Below are positions 57,770 through 64,000 of a stretch of DNA of 64,000 nucleotides, in pieces (position 1 is the stretch's first letter; every line of letters begins with the position of its first letter). Below the pieces are notes generated by a model. It was not told the origin of the DNA, did no database searches, and worked only from the letters and a program-made list of their open reading frames with translations. The stretch comes from Mycobacterium pseudokansasii (GTDB lineage Bacteria; Actinomycetota; Actinomycetes; Mycobacteriales; Mycobacteriaceae), in NCBI RefSeq assembly GCF_900566075.1, contig NZ_UPHU01000001.1, positions 4,588,325 to 4,652,324 of the forward strand, read 5' to 3'. A program made the translations under genes and the position numbers.

Positions 57770-58917
57770 CTCTCGGACCAGGCACCGTCGCGACGGCTCT
57801 CCCGAATCATCGCGGTTTGGCGCCGGCCGCGGCGGCCAATGTCTGGCAGCACCGCGAAGCGGTGGTCCGCTCTTCCCGCCTCGGAGAGGCGCGCGGCGCG
57901 TGCGCCGCGCGCAAGGACGGGCCAAAGCAACCGGCCAACCAGTTCGTAGGGCACCGCGGTGTGCCCCTCCAGTCGTTGCGCCGAAAACGGATCCAGTGCC
58001 ATCAGCGCCTGCCGATGGCTACCGTGCCGGGGCGTCATGCCGGCCAAGGGCGCTCGTCGCCGCGGCATCGCGGCGGCGCGAAAGACACAGGCTGCTCCAA
58101 GACTGAAGCCTGTTGCGGCCCTGGCAATCTCCAAGACCATCCAGGATTCGCCGACCGCGTGCGACCGGATCTGCGGAAAGACGTCCGGCAACTCATCAGT
58201 TATGTCGATCCGGTACGCCGCAAGGTAATCCACGCTATCGTTGCGCACAACCGCACGCCAAGTCTCGCGCCCTGTTCCAGCGCCCAACTGAGGAAGGTCG
58301 CCGGGCCGCGCGACCCTGGTTGTCCAACCGAGCTCTTGGAGGTGATCTGCAAGCCGACGCGCCACGACATGCGTTGTCTGGTCCAAGGGTATGTGCGGAG
58401 CGTGGGCCTGCAGTGCCGCCAGGTTTGCGATCGCTGAGATAGTCACGGCAATCCAAGTCTGACCGATGCCGGTTATCTTCTCGTTATTGATGATTCGGAT
58501 GTTGTCGGTGCGAATACCGTAGCGATCCAGGTAACTGGCTATCAGCGGCAGCGGAAGTGCGTCCAGCCGGCCGGCCCTCGGCTCGAGGCGTATCAAGGCG
58601 GTTGCCGTTTCGTCAACGCTCGCGCTGAACAACGACCCGCGACGTCGATGGATTCCGGGTCGACGGCCACGGGTTATCGCCAGTCGGCGTCGGGCGTTGG
58701 TCGTCAGGTGTACTCCGCGCCAATAACCCAACAACACGACCACGCTGAGGACGGCGACGCCTAACACCCACCGGTCGTGTGTTGAACGCCACGGATGGGC
58801 CAGCACCGCCGCGATCCCGACCGAGACCGCCAACGTGACGCGCCAGGTGTCCGGCCAGACGATGATGGGTCGCCTTCCGGATGGGGACATTCTCACAATG
58901 CTGGCTCCCTCCGCCAT
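57268..58917 (-). CDS. EccE3-like type VII secretion protein with a lost C-terminus (read-through)
   Basis: The N-terminal part resembles EccE3 of ESX-3: two spans (WRVTLAVSVGIAAVLAHPWR, then VLGVAVLSVVVLLGYWRGV), LPLPLIASYLDRYGIRTDNI, RRLADHLQELGW, RETWRAVVRNDSVDYLAAYR, ESWMVLEIARA, and LDPFSAQRLEGHT. Homology can be followed to LLWPV (about 57917). The frame then continues with no stop until 57268, through antisense of the regulator gene, so the C-terminal 200 residues are not family sequence. The start is either 58917 or MSPSGRRP at 58890. EccE3 belongs to the ESX-3 membrane complex. No eccB, eccC, eccD or mycP partner is next to it. It may be non-functional. Confidence 0.75.
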   Translation of the reverse strand: MAEGASIVRMSPSGRRPIIVWPDTWRVTLAVSVGIAAVLAHPWRSTHDRWVLGVAVLSVVVLLGYWRGVHLTTNARRRLAITRGRRPGIHRRRGSLFSASVDETATALIRLEPRAGRLDALPLPLIASYLDRYGIRTDNIRIINNEKITGIGQTWIAVTISAIANLAALQAHAPHIPLDQTTHVVARRLADHLQELGWTTRVARPGDLPQLGAGTGRETWRAVVRNDSVDYLAAYRIDITDELPDVFPQIRSHAVGESWMVLEIARAATGFSLGAACVFRAAAMPRRRAPLAGMTPRHGSHRQALMALDPFSAQRLEGHTAVPYELVGRLLWPVLARGARAARLSEAGRADHRFAVLPDIGRRGRRQTAMIRESRRDGAWSESHTEPDWFATATAAAAAASEAAAAIPIAANSSATTVSAAASPSASARACLATRSPTGQSISVASRVTGTTARISPRRTASCQARSATVDCPPRSAVRAASRASAMAPALSRAAALVHARASMSSGANSADLVPCRVSARRNAFADSAMRPCCAMAVASNISDSGPQE

Positions 58918-59333
58918 CTCCCGAACGGCGCGGCTTGTGGCTGATGGAAACGAAACTCCATGTCAACGGCGGCCGTCAGGTACGAGGCCATCGGCATTCT
59001 TCGACGGTGCGCCGACCACCACGACGCGGCAGGGCGCGGCATGCTCCGAAGCCGTTGCGGTCAGGTACGAACGCCAGGGCGGCACGAACCGTTACCCAGT
59101 ACCAGAGGCGGCAAAGCCGGGGACTTTCTCGCACCTACTTTCAGAACTGTTGCGGGAGCGCAGCTTTGAAGCACAAGACGCCGTGCCGCCATTCCTGATG
59201 GGCGCTGTCGACCAACTCAGGTATCAGCACCGCGTGCAGCTAACCCGCCGGCCCGCGACCAGCCCGCTCGTTGCCCACTGGCGCACCGCGCCAGCGGCAA
59301 CCAGCGGCTCGCGTGGTGAGAACCGGGGAACAG
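58918..59333. other. Gap between eccE3-like and esxR-like genes
   Basis: In ESX-3, espG3-eccD3-mycP3 would lie here (about 4 kb). Only 416 bases remain. Minus-strand frames are broken by stops and give short coding-like pieces, for example RSYLTATASEHAAPCRVVVV (near 59070) and VLIPELVDSAHQEWRHGV (near 59230). The first has a faint resemblance to the EspG C-terminal region, too weak to call. No intact gene is supported on either strand. Confidence 0.35.
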
Positions 59334-59624
59334 CTATCCGCCCCATTTTGCGGCTTCAGCCTGGTCCCGGGCCATCATCGCCATCGTGTTGGATTCGTGG
59401 GTGCTCGCCATGGACTGATACGAGCGCACCAGATCCTCCAGAGCCTGGTTCCACCGCGCCTGCCACGCCTGGTAGGTCACACCGGTATCACCCTGCCAGG
59501 CATTCGACAGCGCAGCCTGCTCGCCGGCGATATCAGCACCCATGCTCTGTAGCGTTCCCGCGTATCCCGACATATCACCGGCATGGGTCACCATCGCCGG
59601 ATAGTTGTACATAATCTGTGACAT
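59334..59624 (-). CDS. EsxR-like WXG100 protein (EsxH family, ESX-3 type)
   Basis: This 96-residue protein starts at ATG 59624 ([20 protein letters not shown]), with GAAAGGA upstream. The WQG turn sits in [15 protein letters not shown], and the C-terminus EAAKWGG is characteristic of EsxH/EsxR. Of the EsxH zinc-site residues, His14, His76 and Glu77 are kept but position 70 is Gln, as I recall for EsxR. It would be exported as a heterodimer with the EsxS-like partner through ESX-3. It is the last intact gene of the cassette and lies 33 bases after esxS-like. Confidence 0.93.
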   Translation of the reverse strand: MSQIMYNYPAMVTHAGDMSGYAGTLQSMGADIAGEQAALSNAWQGDTGVTYQAWQARWNQALEDLVRSYQSMASTHESNTMAMMARDQAEAAKWGG

Positions 59625-59657
59625 CACAAGTCCTTTCTCAAGCTAATAGTGGTCGAC

Positions 59658-59951
59658 TCAGGCGCCGGTGTAAGTCGATGCGGCGGCCGCATCGGCGGCG
59701 ACATAGGTACCCGCAGCGTCGCCCAAATTAGCTTGCGCAATATCGAGCAAAGCATTGACCTTACTGGCCGCCTCCATGTAGCGGGCATGGGCACCTTGAA
59801 ATGCCAGCGCGGATTCACCCTGGTGAAACGCTTGAGCCGACATCACCGATTGCTCAGCTTGGCTAATAGTGTGCCGCATCAAACCCGCCTTCGCCGCAAA
59901 AGCCGACTGCGACGATACCAACTGGGGAATATCGGTATCCAACAAACTCAT
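59658..59951 (-). CDS. EsxS-like WXG100 protein (EsxG family, ESX-3 type)
   Basis: This 97-residue protein begins MSLLDTDIPQLVSSQSAFAA. The HQGESALAFQGAHARYMEAA segment replaces the WXG turn, as in EsxG/EsxS. The C-terminal secretion-type region TYVAADAAAASTYTGA contains the YxxxD motif (YVAAD). It pairs with the EsxR-like protein downstream. An AAAGGA precedes the ATG. It lies 64 bases after the PPE remnant, as in the standard PE-PPE-esxG-esxH order. In ESX-3, the pair functions in iron and zinc homeostasis and host interaction; here the function is inferred from family only. Confidence 0.93.
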   Translation of the reverse strand: MSLLDTDIPQLVSSQSAFAAKAGLMRHTISQAEQSVMSAQAFHQGESALAFQGAHARYMEAASKVNALLDIAQANLGDAAGTYVAADAAAASTYTGA

Positions 59952-60015
59952 ACATTTTCCTTTCGATTCGATTCCTGCATACTTGGCCGTTAGGTCACCG
60001 GGTTTAGACGCATCC

Positions 60016-61152
60016 TCACGTCGGCGCCCCGACTAAAGTCACGTCCCATGTCGCTGGCACCATCGGCATGCCGGCGCTATCACCGAATCCACCAGCCAAC
60101 GTGGCCAGCCCTGAAGCACCGGGACCGGTCGATGAGGGAGCGGTACCGGTAAACCCAATCGGTCCAGCCCCGGTATCCGAAAACTTGACCATGCCCGCCG
60201 GCACGTCGCGGCCAGCGGCCGTAGCCATGTCGAACTTGCCCGATGTCACCGCCTCACCCTTGTTGGGCGTGAATACCTCAGTCTTGCTGGGCGTATCCAA
60301 CTCCCCGTTGCCGGGTGACACCAACTCACCCTTACCGGGTGTAAACACCTCGGTTTTGTCAGATGTCACGATTTCGGCGCAATCCGGCGCAGCCGGGCCA
60401 TCGATGGTCTCGGAAGTGTCATCGCTTCGCTGATCGATGGAATCGACATACGCCGGGATCCCGATCCCCAGGCCGGTCGCGAGTGGTACCGCGATAGCGG
60501 CGCCAACTCCTGCCAGCACAGCACCGCCGACACCGAGCGGAACAAGAATTCCCGCCGCTATCAGGGCGACCACGATGATTTCTGGATAGAGGGCCAATAG
60601 CGTGATGATGGCTTCCGCTATAGCTTGTGCCGCCACCGCAAGGCCCTCGGCCAATGCCAGCAGGACCGTAGCAAGGAATTCTCCCAGCAGTAAGGCCCCA
60701 ACGTAGAGAACCTCAACCACCACTTCCAGAATGCTTGCCAGCCCCTGGAAAAACGCCGTCATTATCTCCTGGAACACGAGCAGGGCCTCTTGCACCCACA
60801 TCCAGAGTTCACTGAGGAACGTTTCGAGTATTTCCGCCGCCACCAGCAGCGCCTCTTGTATCCACATCCACAGTTCGTTGACGAACGTCGTCAGCACTTC
60901 TTCTAACAGCGTTTCGAACTCTTGCAGCCAGGCTAGGATTTCCAGCCACCACGGCGTTTCCGGCGGAGGAATCGGAGGGATATCGCCGAGGTGTCCGACT
61001 CCGGGGTGCTTGACCACCACTGGCGCCGGTGCGGTGTGGGGTACTGCGGCCAGGGCCGCGCCCGAAACTGTCGCATAGGTTCCCATTGTCGCGGCACCCT
61101 GGATCCACATGCGCACATAGTCGGCTTCATTAAGGGCGATCGGGATGGTGTT
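60016..61152 (-). pseudogene. PPE4-like (PPE-PPW) gene lacking the first ~130 codons
   Basis: Homology to ESX-3-type PPE proteins begins abruptly at [16 protein letters not shown] (61152) and continues MGTYATVSGAALAAVPHTAP. The C-terminus has GFTGT and GMPMVPATWD, the paired GFxGT and PxxPxxW motifs of the PPE-PPW subfamily. The N-terminal PPE segment that pairs with PE is missing. A duplicated amphipathic block (NELWMWIQEALL, SELWMWVQEALL) and a repeated TEVFTPxKGE-type motif lie between. It could be expressed only by reinitiation, for example at the GTG/ATG codons a few codons below the PE stop. Confidence 0.85.
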
Positions 61153-61417
61153 TACCAATCGCGTAACTAACACCAGACTCAGCAACACTGGTCCCCGAAC
61201 GGCCAAGCTCTTCGACTCCCCCGGCAGCGACCGCACCATGCTCGCCGGCCACCGCGCTGAACCCGGCCGCGGTCTCCAGTGACACCGGGTCCGCCGCCGG
61301 TGGTACCACCGCCGTAATCGCCGGTATTGCAGCAGCATGTGCAGCGGCCAGGCGAGCCGTCAGTGCGTCCACCGCTGCACTTGCCGCCGCTAAACCCTCA
61401 GGAACCACTCGTAACAT
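61130..61417 (-). pseudogene. PE5-like gene truncated by a deletion junction
   Basis: From ATG 61417 the first 83 or so residues match the PE5 type ([57 protein letters not shown]). After SYA the frame turns into GKHHPDRP and stops at 61130. The DNA at this point is the middle of a PPE gene in another frame. A GAGGAG lies nine bases upstream of the ATG. The PE fold may still be nearly complete, but its normal C-terminus and PPE partner are lost. It heads the ESX-3-like cassette. Confidence 0.85.
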
Positions 61418-61912
61418 CAACCGCAACTCCTCAAGTGATCGACGAATCTGCCGCGCATGGAAGTCCGCATGCTCACAACCGTTGGGGCAAAACGCCTTTG
61501 AACCCCCAAGCGCACAAGCAACGCGCCTGAAGAATTCTTGATCAGCTGCACACGAGAGTTACAGGGCCAAAACGTCCCAATCCACCCCGCAGCATGTGGC
61601 AGAGCGCTGAAGTTGGCGGACGACGGCGACGACGGGTTGTGCGAAACGACCACGCGAACTACTTGTGCAGTGGGCACAGTGCACTATTCGGACTGTCCAC
61701 AGCGGGCAGCTACGACGCGGTTCGCTATGCGAGGTCGCCCCCCGTCGAACGGAACAAGGGACTCAGGCCAAGCGCGGGCCCGTGAATCGGGTCGTGTCCG
61801 GTCCGCAGCTTGCGTGGCGGCGGCTAGCTGCTACGAACTGACCATCACCTAGCGCCGTGGCACCATCCCGCTACGCGCTATCACCGTATGAATCAAGCAA
61901 TGTGGGAATGCG
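61418..61912. other. Region between the ESX-3-like cassette and dapE
   Basis: No recognised gene. A minus-strand frame (61417-61677) and plus-strand frames near 61538-61852 exist but show no homology. In particular I do not find the LuxR HTH end that would be expected if the cassette had simply been inserted inside the regulator gene. Confidence 0.4.
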
Positions 61913-62977
61913 CTACCCGCTCAAGTAGCGCCGCAACATGTCGACGGCGACCGTGATCTGGGCGGCCGGAACCCGCTCGTCGCGCCGGTGCGCCAGATTG
62001 GGATCACCGGGTCCGTAGTTGACCGCGGGGATGCCAAGCGCCGCGAAGCGCGATACGTCGGTCCACCCGTACTTCGCCCGGACCTGCCCACCGGCGGCCT
62101 CGACCAAGGCTTTAGCGGCCGGCTCCGACAGCCCGGGTAGGGCGCCCGGGGCGGCGTCGGCCTGCTCGATCTGCACGTCGAGCCCGGCGAACACCTCGTG
62201 GACATGGTGCAGGGCCGCGGCCACCGACCGGTCGGGCGCAAAGCGGTAGTTCACCGTGACCGACGCGCGATCGGGAATCACATTGCCGGCCACGCCGCCA
62301 TCGACGCGCACCGCCGACAAGCCCTCGCGGTAGGTGCAACCGTCGATGTCGACGCTGCGGGCCTGGTATCGCGCCAACCGGTCCAGGACCGCGCCCAGCT
62401 TGTGAATTGCGTTGTCGCCCAACCAGGGACGCGCCGAATGGGCGCGGGTTCCGGTGGCGCTGATCACGACGCGCAGCGTGCCCTGGCAGCCGGCCTCGAT
62501 ATATCCGGCAGTCGGCTCGCCGAGGATGGCGACGTCGGCCGACAACCAGTCCCGCAGCTCATCTTCGATGCGACCCAAACCGTTTGCGGCAGCTTCGATT
62601 TCCTCACAGTCGTAGAACACCAACGTCAGGTCGTGCACCGGATCGGGTACGGTGGCCGCCAAGTGGAGGAAAACCGCATCACCGGACTTCATGTCGGCGG
62701 CGCCGCAGCCGTACAGCTCGCCATTCTCGAGCCTGCTGGGCAGGTTGCCGGCAGCCGGCACGGTGTCGAGGTGTCCGGCCAACAGCACCCGCGACGGCCG
62801 GTTGCGGCAGGTGCGCGCGAGCACGGCGTTGCCGTTGCGGATGATCTCCCAGCCGGTTGTCTGGGCACGCAGCGCGGCCTCCACCTCGTCGGCGATGCGG
62901 GCCTCGTTGCGCGACTCGCTGGGGATATCGACCAGCGCCGCGGTCAATTCGATCGGGTCCCCGCGTAAGTCCAGCAC
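61913..62977 (-). CDS. dapE: Succinyl-diaminopimelate desuccinylase
   Basis: This 354-residue M20 metallopeptidase is the DapE of the lysine/diaminopimelate pathway: N-succinyl-LL-DAP to LL-DAP and succinate, needed for peptidoglycan. [10 protein letters not shown] carries the first zinc ligand His with Asp two residues on. [10 protein letters not shown] bridges the metals, [13 protein letters not shown] holds the catalytic Glu-Glu and [16 protein letters not shown] follows. The dimerisation domain ([13 protein letters not shown]) and late zinc ligand ([15 protein letters not shown]) are present. Length is the same as Rv1202. It is divergent from dapD, separated by 100 bases containing a hairpin. 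Confidence 0.97.
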   Translation of the reverse strand: MLDLRGDPIELTAALVDIPSESRNEARIADEVEAALRAQTTGWEIIRNGNAVLARTCRNRPSRVLLAGHLDTVPAAGNLPSRLENGELYGCGAADMKSGDAVFLHLAATVPDPVHDLTLVFYDCEEIEAAANGLGRIEDELRDWLSADVAILGEPTAGYIEAGCQGTLRVVISATGTRAHSARPWLGDNAIHKLGAVLDRLARYQARSVDIDGCTYREGLSAVRVDGGVAGNVIPDRASVTVNYRFAPDRSVAAALHHVHEVFAGLDVQIEQADAAPGALPGLSEPAAKALVEAAGGQVRAKYGWTDVSRFAALGIPAVNYGPGDPNLAHRRDERVPAAQITVAVDMLRRYLSG

Positions 62978-62994
62978 GCCCCCAGCCTAGAGCG

Positions 62995-63054
62995 GCGAGC
63001 AGACACACAATCGCACGCCCGGGCGCCCCGGGATGCGATTCGATGTCTGCTCGC
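62995..63054. promoter_or_regulatory. Long palindrome between divergent dapE and dapD
   Basis: A 21-base arm (62995-63015; GCGAGCAGACACACAATCGCA) pairs with 63034-63054 at 18 of 21 positions, with a GC-rich 18-base loop. It sits 23 bases upstream of dapD and 17 bases upstream of dapE, so it must overlap the promoters or leaders of both lysine-pathway genes. No known riboswitch fold is recognised. Confidence 0.6.
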
Positions 63055-63077
63055 GCAGGCAAGTAGCGTGTCGAGGC

Positions 63078-64000
63078 GTGACTGGAGCAGCAGGCATCGG
63101 CCTGGCGACCCTCGCCGCCGACGGATCGGTCCTCGACACCTGGTTCCCAGCACCGGAGCTGACGGAATCGGATAGCAGCGGAACGTCCCGGCTGGCGCTG
63201 TCCGACATTCCCTCCGAGCTGGTCGCACTGGTCGGCCGCGACGACGATCGCGGCACCGAAGTGGTCGCGGTCCGCACCGTCATCGGCTCGCTGGACGATG
63301 TCGCCGCCGACGCGTACGACGCCTACCTTCGGCTCCATCTGCTGTCGCATCGGTTGGTGGCGCCGCACGGGCTCAACGCCGGCGGCTTGTTCGGGGTATT
63401 GACGAATGTGGTGTGGACCAATCGCGGACCGTGCGCCGTCGAGGGTTTCGAAGCGGTGCGGGCCCGGCTGCGCCGCCACGGCCCGGTCACGGTCTACGGC
63501 GTCGACAAGTTCCCGCGGATGGTCGACTACGTCCTGCCCACCGGGGTTCGCATTGCCGACGCCGACCGGGTGCGGCTGGGTGCTCACCTGGCGCCGGGCA
63601 CCACCGTGATGCACGAGGGCTTCGTCAACTACAACGCCGGAACCCTGGGCGCCTCAATGGTCGAGGGCCGCATCTCGGCGGGCGTGGTAGTGGGCGACGG
63701 CACTGACATCGGCGGTGGCGCGTCGATCATGGGGACCCTGTCCGGGGGTGGTACCCACGTCATTTCGATCGGCAGACGCTGCCTGCTCGGCGCCAACGCC
63801 GGGCTGGGCATCTCCCTGGGCGACGACTGCGTGGTGGAGGCCGGTCTCTACCTCACCGCCGGCACCAAGGTCACCATGCCCGACGGAACCCCGGTCAAGG
63901 CGCGCGAACTTTCCGGCCACAGCAACCTGCTGTTCCGCCGCAATTCGGTGACCGGGGCCGTCGAGGTGGTAGCCCGCGACCGGGAAGGCATCACACTTAA
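63078..64000 (+). CDS. dapD: Tetrahydrodipicolinate N-succinyltransferase (3' end cut by window edge)
   Basis: From GTG 63078 ([20 protein letters not shown]) 307 codons are present without a stop; the M. tuberculosis enzyme has about 317. The start is inferred: the family N-terminus fits here and the codons above are out of frame. Left-handed beta-helix repeats run through the C-terminal half ([60 protein letters not shown]). It adds a succinyl group to tetrahydrodipicolinate in DAP synthesis, two steps before DapE. It begins 24 bases after the palindrome. Confidence 0.95.
   Translation, partial: MTGAAGIGLATLAADGSVLDTWFPAPELTESDSSGTSRLALSDIPSELVALVGRDDDRGTEVVAVRTVIGSLDDVAADAYDAYLRLHLLSHRLVAPHGLNAGGLFGVLTNVVWTNRGPCAVEGFEAVRARLRRHGPVTVYGVDKFPRMVDYVLPTGVRIADADRVRLGAHLAPGTTVMHEGFVNYNAGTLGASMVEGRISAGVVVGDGTDIGGGASIMGTLSGGGTHVISIGRRCLLGANAGLGISLGDDCVVEAGLYLTAGTKVTMPDGTPVKARELSGHSNLLFRRNSVTGAVEVVARDREGITL

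Noticed and set aside
58835..59614. 259-codon plus-strand frame across the esxR-eccE gap
   Set aside because: It runs antisense through most of esxR-like and part of eccE3-like and shows no homology.
61538..61852. Plus-strand frame as the missing LuxR HTH end of the regulator
   Set aside because: The translation has no LTxRExxV or SNxEIA-type HTH sequence and does not resemble LuxR.

Overview
The window is a 64 kb piece of a slow-growing mycobacterial chromosome (high GC, PE/PPE and PE_PGRS genes, LpqY-SugABC, SigE/RseA/HtrA/TatB, Kgd, GlgA/GlgC, DapD/DapE). Gene order is collinear, in reverse orientation, with the M. tuberculosis H37Rv block from about Rv1251c down to Rv1201c. Gene-by-gene correspondences are from memory of that genome, not from a search. 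The species is not M. tuberculosis: several H37Rv genes I would expect here are missing (toxin-antitoxin pairs near kgd and mdh, the lpqX region, PE14), and other genes appear instead (a secreted GH18 chitinase-like enzyme, a malic enzyme, an IS1380-type element, an ESX-3-like cassette).

Layout. 0-7 kb: a nuclease-helicase fusion cut by the left edge, a secreted two-CBM2 GH18 protein, and a DHA2-type efflux transporter. 7.7-10 kb: a frameshifted PPE-SVP gene followed by a PE_PGRS gene. 10.4-22.6 kb: central carbon metabolism (kgd, malic enzyme, mdh) with an SDR, the lipoprotein LpqZ and two PE_PGRS genes, one frameshifted. 22.8-28.9 kb: corA, then the trehalose-recycling ABC importer lpqY-sugA-sugB-sugC with a small stress-type membrane protein upstream. 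29-34.4 kb: membrane and cell-wall proteins (Pro/Tyr-rich DUF4190 protein, CBS/MgtE-N protein, DUF1003 protein, lytic transglycosylase) and the Mrp Fe-S/P-loop ATPase. 34.4-38.8 kb: the envelope-stress block tatB-htrA-rseA-sigE with a divergent O-methyltransferase. 39.4-45 kb: a TetR-controlled ABC efflux operon, then an ICMT-like methyltransferase and a CocE-type hydrolase. 45.2-55.5 kb: glycogen/alpha-glucan and methylglucose lipopolysaccharide genes (glgC, glgA, gpgS), with folP2, fadD6, tagA and a LOG-family protein; an IS1380-type element lies between gpgS and the DivIVA-domain gene. 55.5-64 kb: an ATPase/LuxR-type regulator without its DNA-binding end, an ESX-3-like cassette, and dapE/dapD.

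The most unusual region is 57.3-61.4 kb. On the minus strand it reads PE5-like, PPE4-like, esxS-like (EsxG family), esxR-like (EsxH family), an unrecognised 0.4 kb gap, and eccE3-like. This is the ESX-3 order with espG3-eccD3-mycP3 removed. Both ends look broken. A deletion joins the PE gene out of frame to the middle of the PPE gene. The eccE3-like gene has no stop of its own and reads into the antisense of a regulator that ends where its HTH domain should begin. I infer that an ESX-3-derived segment was inserted into or beside that regulator and then decayed, leaving an apparently intact esxS/esxR-like pair.

Other points of interest are palindromes at the convergent gene ends (15.1, 18.1 and 23.9 kb) and between dapE and dapD, several tandem repeats (including one that replicates a stop codon), and a TetR operator that contains the regulator's own start codon.
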